Assembly (NCBI GenBank): GCA_031253625.1
Contig: JAIRVZ010000075.1
Coordinates: forward strand, 1 to 64,000
Length of the DNA stretch: 64,000 bases
DNA from: Dysgonamonadaceae bacterium
GTDB taxonomy: Bacteria > Bacteroidota > Bacteroidia > Bacteroidales > Azobacteroidaceae
Reading direction: 5' to 3'
Shown here: piece by piece, positions 10,924 to 21,326 of the stretch
How the letters are laid out: each line of letters starts with the position of its first letter
Numbering within the stretch: the stretch's first letter is position 1
The notes under the pieces: generated by a model
Told to the model about the DNA's origin: nothing
Database searches by the model: none
Seen by the model: the letters and a program-made list of their open reading frames with translations, nothing else
Translations under genes and position numbers: made by a program

Positions 10924-10992
10924 ACCCCTAAATCCCCTAAAGGGGACTTTGGCTTTTGCTCACTTAAAGTCCCCTTTAAGGGATTTAGGGGT
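10924..10992. repeat. Palindromic repeat (ACCCCTAAATCCCCTAAAGGGGACTTT family), probably also a terminator
   Basis: 27-bp arms 10924-10950 and 10966-10992, one mismatch; the left arm recurs exactly at 62591-62617. Confidence 0.85.
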
Positions 10993-11005
10993 AAAAATAA
11001 ATATC

Positions 11006-11968
11006 ATGGATAAACAGTATGTAATCGGAGTAGATATGGGAGGCACTAACAGTGCTTTCGGGATAGTAAATGCAAGAGGAGAAATTCTTCACAGAGGAGA
11101 AATTAAAACCAATATTTACAAAACAGCAGAAGAATATGTCAAAGCTTTAAGCGACGGAATCAATACAATGATTAAAAGTTCCGGTTTGGAAGGGCATATC
11201 AAAGGCATAGGAATGGGTGTTCCCGATGGTAATATGTATAAAGGAACCATAGAACATGCTGCCAATATTCCATGGGCAAATAAATCGATTATTCCTTTAG
11301 CAAAAATGGTATCCGAATCGACCGGTCTATTTTGTTGTCTAACCAACGATGCCAACGCGGCTGCCATCGGAGAAATGGCTTATGGTTCCGCTCGTGGAAT
11401 GAAAGATTTTATCGTGATTACGTTGGGTACCGGAGTCGGAAGTGGAATTGTTTGCAACGGAAAATTAGTCTGTGGCCACGATGGTTTTGCCGGCGAATTA
11501 GGCCATGTCATCATTCGCCGTTACAATGGCCGTCCATGCGGTTGCGGTCGTAACGGATGTTTAGAAACATATACCTCGGCTACAGGAGTTGCCCGCACTG
11601 CCCGTGAGTTTTTAGAAACCCGATCGGATGACAGTTTGTTGAGAGCAATCGACGATCGTCCTGTCACATCCAAAGATGTTTCTGAGGCAGCCGAAAAAGG
11701 TGACAAAATAGCCAAAGAAATTTTTGAATATACAGGTAAAATATTGGGAGAAGCTTTTGCCGACTTTATCACATTCTCAAGTCCTGAAGCAATTATTTTG
11801 TTTGGCGGATTAACCAAGGCCGGTGATCTTATAATGAAACCAATCGAAAAATCGATGAAAGAGAATCTACTGACAATGTATAAAGACAAAACGAAATTAA
11901 TATTTTCCGAATTACCGGATGCAGATGCTGCTATATTGGGCGCAAGTGCATTGGTTTGGGAAAAATAA
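11006..11968 (+). CDS. ROK family sugar kinase (glucokinase-like)
   Basis: MDKQYVIGVDMGGTNSAFGIV; LGTGVGSGIV; ELGHVIIRRYNGRPCGCGRNGCLETYTSATG. ATG at 11006; upstream codons of the ORF call lie in the palindromic repeat. Confidence 0.9.
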   Translation: MDKQYVIGVDMGGTNSAFGIVNARGEILHRGEIKTNIYKTAEEYVKALSDGINTMIKSSGLEGHIKGIGMGVPDGNMYKGTIEHAANIPWANKSIIPLAKMVSESTGLFCCLTNDANAAAIGEMAYGSARGMKDFIVITLGTGVGSGIVCNGKLVCGHDGFAGELGHVIIRRYNGRPCGCGRNGCLETYTSATGVARTAREFLETRSDDSLLRAIDDRPVTSKDVSEAAEKGDKIAKEIFEYTGKILGEAFADFITFSSPEAIILFGGLTKAGDLIMKPIEKSMKENLLTMYKDKTKLIFSELPDADAAILGASALVWEK

Positions 11969-11996
11969 GAAAAAAAAATCAACCGCGAGGTATAAT

Positions 11997-12030
11997 ACCG
12001 TTTAGTTGAAAATATTTTCAACTAAACGGT
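11997..12030. terminator. Perfect 34-bp palindrome, likely terminator
   Basis: accgtttagttgaaaatattttcaactaaacggt is self-complementary, immediately after the ROK kinase. Confidence 0.65.
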
Positions 12031-12156
12031 TGAAAAATATATTTTTTTCATATATTTGCAACTTCATTGCAACCGGAGAACAGTGGACAACAAGATTAAA
12101 TAATAGAAAGTTAGTGCAAATAAGCAAAAATAAATAATAGAAAATCAGAAAACAAG

Positions 12157-12933
12157 ATGAACAAACTAAAAATTATTGTAACAATGGGACTTTTTTCTTT
12201 TTTACTTGGTTGCGGTCAAAATAATAATTCATCAACAAACTCAGTAGCTCCGAAAATCACAAAGCCTGTAGAGAATATTTCTGCCACAAAAGACCAACTG
12301 GACAGGAGGCTGCAATCAGAGAAATTTTGTAAAGACAGAAATATTCCTATTTATCAAAATCCAAATTCTTTATTTGTTGAGTCTGAAGAAAACGTAGTGC
12401 TTAGGACAAAGGATGCTGTTGTTGATAGAGCAATCGCCCTTTGCTATTTGGAACTGAAAAGTGAAGGTACTGAAAAGGAGATACTTGCTAAATTTGACAA
12501 AAAATACAATGTAATGGAAAAATTTTCTCCGGAAGAAAAAGAATTTGCAATGACAGATAATCCGACACAACAGCAAATGGTTAATGCAAATTGGAGGGCG
12601 GAAAGTTTTCACGTTATGTTATGGGCTTTAGGTTATGTAGATAGTTTAAAATACCCAAATGAGGTCTGTAACGTAGGAGAAGATGTTATACATTTATTCT
12701 ATAAAACTGAAAAAGAATTCAGAGATAATGCCAATTTGAGAAGTAAAACAGAAATATTAGATCAAGCGGATTTAATTTTGTGACTAAACTGGGCTTGTGT
12801 AAGTGCAAGAATTGAAAATCAACAAGCACCAAGTGGACTCAACCCAAGTATTGTTTATGAACGACATTATTCTTTGAATTGGCTTATTAATTACATGAAT
12901 CAAGATTGGGATAATGTAAGTACAGATACATAA
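12157..12933 (+). pseudogene. DUF4272-like lipoprotein gene with in-frame TGA at 12781-12783
   Basis: 208-aa ORF (lipobox LLGC) ends ...RSKTEILDQADLIL*; the same frame continues LNWACVSARIENQQAPSGLNPSIVYERHYSLNWLINYMNQDWDNVSTDT* to TAA 12931-12933, matching the usual C-terminus of this family as recalled. Confidence 0.78.
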
Positions 12934-12969
12934 AAATGTTAGTATGTATTGGGATATTTTTCGAAAAAC

Positions 12970-14112
12970 AAAATAAAAATCATGAAACTTCCATTTCAAT
13001 ACGGTAAATTAGCTGAAGGTTTTTCGTTTGTAAATCGCATAAAAGAAAAACAAACGTTAAAGATCAATCTTTCAACAGGCATCAACACCATGTTGATTTC
13101 GCCTCGCAGGTTGGGGAAATCTTCACTCGTAAAAGTTTCAATGGCAGAACTTGAAAAAGAAAATCCAACCATAAAGGTTTGTTTTATAGACGCTTTCACA
13201 ATAAAAAGCGAAGATGAATTTTATCAGGTTTTCGTGCGCGAAGTGATTAAAGCTGTTAGCAATAAGTGGGAAACATGGATTTCGACCGCAAAGAAATTTT
13301 TAGCTGCTCTTTCGCCAAAAATCTCAATAGGAGTTGACCCGATGACTGACTTCTCGGTTGGGTTAGAGTGGAATTCTATTAAAGAAAATGAATTGACATT
13401 GCTGAATTTGCCTGAAAAAATTGCACAAGCAAAAAAGATCAAGATAGTGATTTGCATTGATGAATTTCAAAATTTAGCAAAACTGAAAGATTATAATTCA
13501 CTTGAACAAAAGATGCGTAGTGTTTGGCAACATCAGCAAAACGTAACCTATTGTTTGTACGGTAGTAAACGACACATGATGATTGATATTTTCAATTCCC
13601 CGTCGAAACCGTTTTATCGTTTCGGCCAAATTATGTTTTTATCAAAAATTGCTGAAAAAGAATGGGTTAATTTTATTGTAAATGCTTTTGAAACAACAGG
13701 AAAAAGTATTTCAGAAACACTTACTCTGGAATTGGTACAAATGGTTGATTCACATTCGTGGTATGTGCAGCAATTAGCATATTTTGTTTGGAATTTAACA
13801 GAGAATAAAGTCGATGCTGAAATTTTGCAACAGGCAATTGAGCAGGTAATTGATGCCAATTTGCCACTTTATCAAAACGAATGTGATGCACTCACTGCAA
13901 GCCAGTTAAATTTGTTGATTGCCGTTGCCGGCAATGAACAGTTCTTAACTGCTGTTGAAACACTGAATAAATATAACATGGGTACACCGCAAAATGTATC
14001 GAAAAACAAAAAAGTATTACAAAACCGTGATATAATAGAAAAAACAAAAGATGGTTTTCTCTTTCTTGACCCTGTTTTCAGAAGATGGTTTGTGAGAGAG
14101 TATGTTAGATGA
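12970..14112 (+). CDS. AAA+ ATPase (archaeal ATPase/ATPase_2-like)
   Basis: Walker A ISPRRLGKSSLVK, Walker B VICIDEFQNL; the start is probably MKLPFQYGKLAEGF just inside the ORF call that begins at 12949. Confidence 0.75.
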   Translation, partial: KIKIMKLPFQYGKLAEGFSFVNRIKEKQTLKINLSTGINTMLISPRRLGKSSLVKVSMAELEKENPTIKVCFIDAFTIKSEDEFYQVFVREVIKAVSNKWETWISTAKKFLAALSPKISIGVDPMTDFSVGLEWNSIKENELTLLNLPEKIAQAKKIKIVICIDEFQNLAKLKDYNSLEQKMRSVWQHQQNVTYCLYGSKRHMMIDIFNSPSKPFYRFGQIMFLSKIAEKEWVNFIVNAFETTGKSISETLTLELVQMVDSHSWYVQQLAYFVWNLTENKVDAEILQQAIEQVIDANLPLYQNECDALTASQLNLLIAVAGNEQFLTAVETLNKYNMGTPQNVSKNKKVLQNRDIIEKTKDGFLFLDPVFRRWFVREYVR

Positions 14113-15086
14113 ATATGAAAAAGAAAATATGCTTTATTATTAATCCGATATCAGGAACCGCGTCGAAAAGTAGACTTCCGGGCTTGATAAAAAAAATGAT
14201 GCCGGCCGATTTATTCGAAGTTGAAATCATAAAAACCGAATATGCAGGACATGCAACCGAATTGACCCGAAAAGCATTAGACGAAGGTTTCGACTTTATT
14301 GTTGCTGCCGGTGGAGACGGCACTGTGAATGAAGTTGCAAGAACTATGGTACATAGCACTGCGGCTCTCGGCATTATTCCTTTGGGATCCGGGAACGGCT
14401 TGGCGCGCGACTTGGGCATTTCGATGGATATGAAAAAAGCAATCGAAACAATTATTATCGGAAATGTGATAACGATTGACTATTGTAAGGCCGACAATCA
14501 TACATTTTTCTGTACCTGTGGTGTCGGTTTTGATGCAAATGTCAGCGAACGTTTTTCGGGAGAGAAAAGGAGAGGCCCCATTTCTTATGTAAAAAGTGCT
14601 ATTACGGAATATCTCAACTTCCGGCCTGACGTTTATAAAATAACTTTAGATGATGGTACTACTGTAGAAGAAAAGGCTTTTTTAGTAACGTGCGCCAACG
14701 CTTCGCAATATGGAAACAATGCTTATATTGCTCCTAATGCCAACATCAGAGACGGCAAGATGGATATTGTTATGTTGGCTCCTCTTCATCCGATAGATGT
14801 AGGCCCGATAACGATTCAATTATTTACAAGACAATTAGGAAAGAGTAATAGAGTTAGTCATTTTCGTTCTGAAAAAGTAACAATAAAAAGAACTAAGCCG
14901 GGACCCATGCACATAGATGGAGAGCCGATTCATTCGGGAAAAGAAATCGTTATTCAAACAATTCCTGCCGGACTACATGTGCTTGCTCCGCAAGAGGGCA
15001 CCGGAGTACAACCCATTCAGCGTCCGATAGAAGATTTCCAAATGTTTTTCAGAGAATTTTTCCAACGGTTTGAATTTATGAGATGA
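14109..15086 (+). CDS. Diacylglycerol kinase-like lipid kinase (DagK/YegS family)
   Basis: INPISGTASK...; VAAGGDGTVNEVARTMVHSTAALGIIPLGSGNGLARDLG. Confidence 0.9.
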   Translation: MNMKKKICFIINPISGTASKSRLPGLIKKMMPADLFEVEIIKTEYAGHATELTRKALDEGFDFIVAAGGDGTVNEVARTMVHSTAALGIIPLGSGNGLARDLGISMDMKKAIETIIIGNVITIDYCKADNHTFFCTCGVGFDANVSERFSGEKRRGPISYVKSAITEYLNFRPDVYKITLDDGTTVEEKAFLVTCANASQYGNNAYIAPNANIRDGKMDIVMLAPLHPIDVGPITIQLFTRQLGKSNRVSHFRSEKVTIKRTKPGPMHIDGEPIHSGKEIVIQTIPAGLHVLAPQEGTGVQPIQRPIEDFQMFFREFFQRFEFMR

Positions 15087-18000
15087 AAATATATAAGGCT
15101 TCTGCAGGTTCAGGGAAGACTTACACGCTTGCGTTGGAGTATATCAAAGAACTTCTTGTTAGTCCGTCGAATCAGGCGCACCGGAATATTCTTGCCGTAA
15201 CATTTACCAAAGATGCTACGGGAGAAATGAAAGACCGTATTTTGGCCGAACTCTACGGCTTGGCTTTCAATTGTGAGGATTCAAAGAAGTTTTTGAATTC
15301 ATTACAAGAAGAATTGACAAAAAACCATCGGCCAATGGAAGAAAAAGTTATCCGTGATAAAGCGAAAAGTGTTTTACAGGAAATTCTTCATGATTACAGC
15401 CGGTTGTACATCACTACCATTGATAGTTTTTTTCAGAAAGTATTGCGAAACTTAGCTCGCGAATTGGGGAAAGGCTCGAAATTCAACCTCGAAATGAATA
15501 GCTTTAAAGTGTTGTCGGATGCCGTGAGTTCGATGATTGAAAATGCTCACGAAAAACCGCAGGTATTGGATTGGCTCACGACTTACATCGAAGACCGGTT
15601 GGAAGAAGGAAATAATTGGCGCATCGATCGCGAAATACTGAATTTCAGCCGCTGTATTTTTGACGAATATTTCCAAGAACACGAATCTGTCTTGAAAAGT
15701 CAATTAGAAGGAAACCCTAAAATCTTCGAGCAGATTTGGAATCAACACACGCAAATTCAAAAAGGATGCAGAGATTTTTTCAAGACAACATACACCGGAA
15801 TTACAAAAATAATAGAACAAAACAATTTTTCTTTGGGTGATTTCAGCCGTAACGGAACCGTCATTAATCTCCTGAAAAAATTAGCCGACGGTGATTTTAC
15901 AACCGCCAATCCCGACAGTAAAACCGTGCAGGATTGTTGCGTTGATGCAGAGAAATGGGCTGCCGGTAAAAGCAAAAATAAAGATGTAATAACCTCTTTG
16001 GCATCTTCCGATTTGATGTTGCAGCTAAACCAAAGCCTCGATATGTTGCGGAGGTTCAATACTTCGCGCATGATTACCAAAAACATTCATCAATTGGGAC
16101 TTATTTGGGATATCACCAACGAAATCGAACAACAAAACGCTGAGAACAACCGTTTTATGTTGGCCGACACAGCACTATTTCTCAATCGCATGATCGACGA
16201 TTCGGATGCTCCTTTTATCTACGAAAAAATCGGAGCCGAAATACGCCATGTAATGATTGATGAATTTCAAGATACTTCGCGTTTACAATGGAAAAACTTT
16301 AAAGTGCTGCTTTCCAATATCCTTGCTGATAATTATTTCAGTTTGATTGTGGGTGATGTGAAACAGTCCATTTACCGTTGGCGCAATGGCGATTGGAGTA
16401 TTCTCAACAATATAGAAAACGAATTATCCGGTTCGAATGTTAAAACGCTCGAATTTAATTATCGCAGCGAGGCTGAAATTATCGAATTCAACAACTTGGT
16501 TTTCACTCATGCAGCTAAAGTGTTGAATGAAAAGTATTATTCCCTTTTCAAAGATGTTTACGAATCCCCTTTTGAAACGGCTTATACTCCGGTCAATGTT
16601 GTTCAGCATACGCATAAAACGGATAAAAAAGGTTATATTTCTATTGATTTTATTTCCGATAAAGTTGAAGAAACAGCGTTCGGCGGCAGCCAATTGAAAT
16701 ATAACGACTTAGTACTGGAGCGAATACCACGGCAACTTCAACAACTAAAAAAGCAAGGAATTGCAGCTGAGCAAATTTGTATTCTGACACGCACAAACAA
16801 AAACATCATCACTATTGCCGAATATTTGGCCGCGCAAAAAGAACAATATCCCGATTTACAGAAAGGCAATTATTTGAATGTCGTTTCAAACGAAGCATTT
16901 CAGTTAAATTCGTCGATTGCCGTAAAGATTATTATTACAGCATTGCGAATGCTTTCCGACCCCGAAAATCCGGTACATGAAATGCAATTGAATGCATTTT
17001 TGAGTGAACAGGAAAACTCGTGTTCGTCATTGCGAGGGCTTTGCCCGAAGCAAACCAGTTTACAAACCTCTTTGGATTGCTTCGTCGTTCCTCCTCGCAA
17101 TGACGAGCCGCTTAAGCGCTACGCCGAACAAAGCTCAGAGATGCCTTTATTTGAATTAATCGGCCATTTGTTTCGTTCATTTGGATTGGAAAAAATCGAA
17201 GGACAAAGCAGCTACATGTTTGCATTCTACGATGCGGTCAATAACTATTTAAAAGATTATCCGGCAGATATTTATACTTTCCTCAAATTTTGGGATGAAG
17301 AACTGCAATTCAAATCTGTTCCTGCGGGTACGGTCGTGGAAGGTATTCGGGCAATGACTATCCATAAATCGAAAGGATTGCAATTTCATACAGTCCTTTT
17401 GCCTTATTGCGATTGGGATTTATATCCCGAAAAAAATCCGATTGTTTGGTGTGGACCTAAAGATAATCTGTATAATTTGGAGTTATTACCGGTAAGATAT
17501 ACGCAAAAAATGTACGATACGGTTTTCTTCCCCGAATATGAAAAGGAAACCCGGCAATCATGGATGGATAATCTCAACGTGTTGTATGTTGCTTTCACTC
17601 GTTCTGAACATAATTTGTTGGTATTGGCCAAAAATAAGAAAAAATTAGAATCGCTCGAAGATGTCAAAACTGTTTCTGATTTGTTGCAATATATCGTTTG
17701 GGAATTGAAAGGCATGTATGATTCCGAAACATTCCGGTTTGAAAAAGGGATATTAGAACCATCTGTGTCGAAAGAAGAAAAAAAACAGGATAACCTGTTG
17801 AAACAAACTCCCGAAACATTGGAAGTTTCGTTTCTTTCCGAACCATTTAATCCCGATAAAGCCATCTTCAAGCAGTCGAACAAATCGCGCGAATTTATTG
17901 CTAACGATGAGGCTGTTACCAAGCGCAATGAATATATCCAACGAGGAAATCTGATGCACGAATTATTTTCACGCATCAATACTTTGACCGATATTGAAAG

Positions 18001-18352
18001 AGCTGTCGACCAACTCTGTTTTGACGGATTGATTGCTCCTGACGAAAAATTATATTATACCGAATTGGTAAGAAACACCATTGAAAAATCAGGCAATTCC
18101 GATTGGTTTTCAGGAGATTATCAATCATACAACGAATGTACAATTCTTTTGAAAGAGAATGGAGAAGTTGTAACTCGTCGCCCCGACAAAGTGTTGATAA
18201 AAGACCAAAAAGCGATTGTGATTGACTATAAATTCGGAGAACCTCATGCTGCCCACCAAAAACAAATGAATCAATATTTAGAATTAATGAAACGAATGGG
18301 TTATCAAAATACTGAGGGGCATGTTTGGTATATAGATATAAATTTAAATTAA
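15083..18352 (+). CDS. UvrD/REP-type helicase-nuclease (AddA/RecB-like)
   Basis: KIYKASAGSGKTYTLALEYI; VMIDEFQDTSRLQW; VGDVKQSIYRWRNGD; MTIHKSKGLQF; C-terminal nuclease-like VTRRPDKVLIKDQKAIVIDYKFG. Confidence 0.9.
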   Translation: MKIYKASAGSGKTYTLALEYIKELLVSPSNQAHRNILAVTFTKDATGEMKDRILAELYGLAFNCEDSKKFLNSLQEELTKNHRPMEEKVIRDKAKSVLQEILHDYSRLYITTIDSFFQKVLRNLARELGKGSKFNLEMNSFKVLSDAVSSMIENAHEKPQVLDWLTTYIEDRLEEGNNWRIDREILNFSRCIFDEYFQEHESVLKSQLEGNPKIFEQIWNQHTQIQKGCRDFFKTTYTGITKIIEQNNFSLGDFSRNGTVINLLKKLADGDFTTANPDSKTVQDCCVDAEKWAAGKSKNKDVITSLASSDLMLQLNQSLDMLRRFNTSRMITKNIHQLGLIWDITNEIEQQNAENNRFMLADTALFLNRMIDDSDAPFIYEKIGAEIRHVMIDEFQDTSRLQWKNFKVLLSNILADNYFSLIVGDVKQSIYRWRNGDWSILNNIENELSGSNVKTLEFNYRSEAEIIEFNNLVFTHAAKVLNEKYYSLFKDVYESPFETAYTPVNVVQHTHKTDKKGYISIDFISDKVEETAFGGSQLKYNDLVLERIPRQLQQLKKQGIAAEQICILTRTNKNIITIAEYLAAQKEQYPDLQKGNYLNVVSNEAFQLNSSIAVKIIITALRMLSDPENPVHEMQLNAFLSEQENSCSSLRGLCPKQTSLQTSLDCFVVPPRNDEPLKRYAEQSSEMPLFELIGHLFRSFGLEKIEGQSSYMFAFYDAVNNYLKDYPADIYTFLKFWDEELQFKSVPAGTVVEGIRAMTIHKSKGLQFHTVLLPYCDWDLYPEKNPIVWCGPKDNLYNLELLPVRYTQKMYDTVFFPEYEKETRQSWMDNLNVLYVAFTRSEHNLLVLAKNKKKLESLEDVKTVSDLLQYIVWELKGMYDSETFRFEKGILEPSVSKEEKKQDNLLKQTPETLEVSFLSEPFNPDKAIFKQSNKSREFIANDEAVTKRNEYIQRGNLMHELFSRINTLTDIERAVDQLCFDGLIAPDEKLYYTELVRNTIEKSGNSDWFSGDYQSYNECTILLKENGEVVTRRPDKVLIKDQKAIVIDYKFGEPHAAHQKQMNQYLELMKRMGYQNTEGHVWYIDINLN
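17025..17105. repeat. In-frame palindromic repeat insertion in the AddA-like gene
   Basis: CGTCATTGCGAGG (17025-17037) ... CCTCGCAATGACG (17093-17105), nested CGAAGCAAACC/GGATTGCTTCG; 81 bp = 27 codons, encoding SSLRGLCPKQTSLQTSLDCFVVPPRNDE. Confidence 0.88.
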
Positions 18353-18383
18353 CTTTGCGCCTTTATTTTTCAATAAATCAACC

Positions 18384-19217
18384 ATGAGAGATTCGAAATT
18401 GATAGCATACAGCGGTTTTACTCGATGCAATTGGGTAATAAGCGATATGTCGGATGTTGTTTTTCAAACCAGAGGAATCAATCCTTTTTATCAGGAAGAA
18501 GAAGATATTGAGATAATCGTTTCGGAGGTTTGCGAAAAAATGAGCATAGAAAATGTTGACTCGATTCATTTTTATGGAGCAGGCTGCTTTTTTCCTCAAA
18601 AACAAGAAATTGTCAGAAAAGTTTTAGCACATCATATACCGGGAGTAAATATTGAAGTTGAAAGTGACCTGTTGGCCGCCGCCCGTGCGTCGTGCGGACG
18701 AGAACCGGGGATTGCATGTATTTTAGGAACCGGTTCAAATTCATGCTTTTACAATGGTTTCCTTGTTGAAAAAAATGTTTCTCCATTAGGATATATTTTA
18801 GGAGATGAAGGCAGTAGGGTTATTATCGGAAAAATATTTATCAATAATTTGTTGAATAATCAATATTCCAATCGTTTATATGAAGATTTCATGAAGTATT
18901 ATTATACTTCTCCGCAAGAAATTGTAGAATCAGTCTATAAAAAAACTTTCCCTGATCGCTACTTGGCACAATTTACAGAGTTTATTGCAAAAAATATCAA
19001 CGAACCGGCTATGTACGATTTGATATTCAATGCGTTTTCGAATTTCATAACAAAAAATGTTATGAAATATAACTATATGGATTATCCGGTGCATTTTACC
19101 GGATCTCTCGCTGCCTGTTTTGAAGACATTTTGAGAGATGCCTGCCTTACAAATGGAATCAGACCCGGAGAAATCACCCGAAATCCGTTAAAAGGATTGA
19201 TCGAATATCATCATTGA
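18384..19217 (+). CDS. BadF/BadG-family ATPase (N-acetylglucosamine kinase-like)
   Basis: MRDSKLIAYSGFTRCNWVISD...; GIACILGTGSNSCFYNG; LGYILGDEGSRVIIGK. Confidence 0.8.
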   Translation: MRDSKLIAYSGFTRCNWVISDMSDVVFQTRGINPFYQEEEDIEIIVSEVCEKMSIENVDSIHFYGAGCFFPQKQEIVRKVLAHHIPGVNIEVESDLLAAARASCGREPGIACILGTGSNSCFYNGFLVEKNVSPLGYILGDEGSRVIIGKIFINNLLNNQYSNRLYEDFMKYYYTSPQEIVESVYKKTFPDRYLAQFTEFIAKNINEPAMYDLIFNAFSNFITKNVMKYNYMDYPVHFTGSLAACFEDILRDACLTNGIRPGEITRNPLKGLIEYHH

Positions 19218-19272
19218 GTTGCTATTGTGGCTAAAATTTGCTTACTTTGCACCTCTTTTAATTGAAAATAAT

Positions 19273-20820
19273 ATGGCACAGCAAGAAGATGTTTTTAAAA
19301 AATTAGTATCACATTGTAAAGAATACGGATTTGTTTTCCCTTCATCCGAAATATATGATGGCTTAGGAGCCGTTTATGACTACGGACAAAACGGTGTAGA
19401 ATTAAAAAACAATATCAAAAAATATTGGTGGGACAGCATGACATTGTTAAATGAAAATGTAGTCGGTATCGATTCGGCTATTTTCATGCACCCGACCATT
19501 TGGAAAGCCTCAGGGCACGTAGATGCTTTCAACGATCCGTTGATTGACAATAAAGATTCTAAAAAACGCTATCGTGCAGATGTTTTAATCGAAGAACAAC
19601 TCGCGAAATTCGAAGATAAAATCAATAAGGAAGTCGAAAAAGCTGAAAAGAAATTCGGTGAAGCTTTTGATAAAGAGCAATTTTTGAGCACTAATCCTCG
19701 TGTGTTGGAAAATCAGGAGAAGAAAGACGAACTTCATGCTCGTTTTGCTAAAGCATTAAACGACAGTAATTTGGAAGAGTTGCGCCAAATTATTTTGGAT
19801 TATGAAGTTGTTTGTCCGATTTCCGGAACACGCAACTGGACGGATGTACGACAGTTTAACTTGATGTTCTCTACCGAAATGGGTTCAACTTCCGACGGAG
19901 CGATGAAAATTTATCTTCGTCCGGAAACTGCACAAGGTATATTCGTCAACTTCCTGAACGTACAAAAAAGCGGTCGCATGAAAGTTCCTTTCGGCATCGC
20001 GCAAATAGGTAAAGCTTTCCGGAACGAAATCGTTGCTCGCCAATTTATTTTTCGCATGCGCGAATTCGAACAAATGGAAATGCAATTCTTTGTTCGTCCG
20101 GGAGAAGAATTGGAATGGTTTGCCAAATGGAAAGAAATCCGCTTGAAATGGCACAAAGCGCTCGGTATGGGCGATAGCATGTATCGTTACCATGACCATG
20201 AAAAGCTGGCTCACTACGCGAATGCTGCTACCGACATCGAATTCCGTATGCCATTCGGATTCAAAGAAGTAGAAGGAATCCACTCCCGCACAGATTTCGA
20301 TTTAGGCAGTCATGAAAAATATTCAGGCAAGAAAATACAATATTTCGATCCCGAATTAAATCAATCATACGTTCCTTATGTGATAGAAACATCGATCGGT
20401 GTTGACCGCATGTTCTTGAGCATCATGGCTGGTTCTTTCTGCGAAGAAGAATTAGAAGGCGGAGATACCCGCGTGGTATTGAAATTACCTCCCGCGTTGG
20501 CTCCCATAAAGTTAGCCATTCTTCCTTTGGTTAAAAAAGATGGTCTTCCCGAAATGGCTCGCAAAATCATGAACGAATTGAAATTCGAATTCAATTGCCA
20601 ATACGACGAAAAAGATACGGTTGGAAAACGTTATCGCCGTCAGGATGCCATCGGAACACCTTATTGTGTAACAATAGATTATGATAGTTTGAATGACAAC
20701 TGCGTTACTATTCGTCACCGCGACACAATGGAACAAGAACGTGTTGCAATCTCTGCACTCCGCGATATTATAGCGGATAAAGTCAGCGTTAAAAATTTAC
20801 TAAAGAAAATTGTTGAATAA
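19273..20820 (+). CDS. glyS: Glycine--tRNA ligase
   Basis: GFVFPSSEIYDGLGAVYDYGQNGVELKNNIKKYWW; YLRPETAQGIFVNFLN; FGIAQIGKAFRNEI. ATG at 19273. Confidence 0.95.
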   Translation: MAQQEDVFKKLVSHCKEYGFVFPSSEIYDGLGAVYDYGQNGVELKNNIKKYWWDSMTLLNENVVGIDSAIFMHPTIWKASGHVDAFNDPLIDNKDSKKRYRADVLIEEQLAKFEDKINKEVEKAEKKFGEAFDKEQFLSTNPRVLENQEKKDELHARFAKALNDSNLEELRQIILDYEVVCPISGTRNWTDVRQFNLMFSTEMGSTSDGAMKIYLRPETAQGIFVNFLNVQKSGRMKVPFGIAQIGKAFRNEIVARQFIFRMREFEQMEMQFFVRPGEELEWFAKWKEIRLKWHKALGMGDSMYRYHDHEKLAHYANAATDIEFRMPFGFKEVEGIHSRTDFDLGSHEKYSGKKIQYFDPELNQSYVPYVIETSIGVDRMFLSIMAGSFCEEELEGGDTRVVLKLPPALAPIKLAILPLVKKDGLPEMARKIMNELKFEFNCQYDEKDTVGKRYRRQDAIGTPYCVTIDYDSLNDNCVTIRHRDTMEQERVAISALRDIIADKVSVKNLLKKIVE

Positions 20821-21323
20821 TGAAAAGCAAGTTATTTTATTTTTTGTTGATTCCGTTGTTTGCTTTTGCTTTTCAATCGTGCAAAGATAAAGACGATAAC
20901 AGCTCTGCTTATGCCGAATGGAGAGCGAAAAATGAGGCGCATATCGAAGCAATCAGAAATAATCCGGAATATGAGGCAGTTACCATACCTCAAGGTCCTG
21001 GTACTATCTATCGTAAGGTACTTCAAGGGAGTGAAAGTAAAGATTTTCCGCTTTTTACTGATAAAGTAAAGGCTCGTTATAAGGGGTCATTTTTCGATGG
21101 AACTGTTTTTGAAGATGCCACCGGTCGAATTACAGAATTTAGTGTAGGTGGCGGAATAATACAAGGTTTCACCATTGCATTTCAAAATATGCAAGTGGGA
21201 GAAAAGTGGGAAATACAAATTCCATGGAATTTGGGGTATGGTTCTCAGGGAAAAGGTTCTATTCCCCCCTATTCTGCATTAGTTTTTGAACTTGAGTTGG
21301 TTGAAATTATCCAACAGAAGTAA
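20820..21323 (+). CDS. FKBP-type peptidyl-prolyl isomerase lipoprotein
   Basis: Signal peptide plus lipobox (FAFQSC); VKARYKGSFFDGTVFEDA...GGIIQGFTIAFQNMQVGEKWEIQIPWNLGYGSQGKGSIPPYSALVFELEL. Confidence 0.9.
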   Translation: MKSKLFYFLLIPLFAFAFQSCKDKDDNSSAYAEWRAKNEAHIEAIRNNPEYEAVTIPQGPGTIYRKVLQGSESKDFPLFTDKVKARYKGSFFDGTVFEDATGRITEFSVGGGIIQGFTIAFQNMQVGEKWEIQIPWNLGYGSQGKGSIPPYSALVFELELVEIIQQK

Positions 21324-21326
21324 AGA

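Noticed and set aside
11521-12021. 166-aa minus-strand ORF opposite the ROK kinase
   Set aside because: Antisense shadow ORF of a strongly supported gene.
12781-12783. Selenocysteine codon in the DUF4272-like gene
   Set aside because: No evidence of a selenocysteine system or SECIS in view, and the codon appears to replace an Arg (CGA to TGA).
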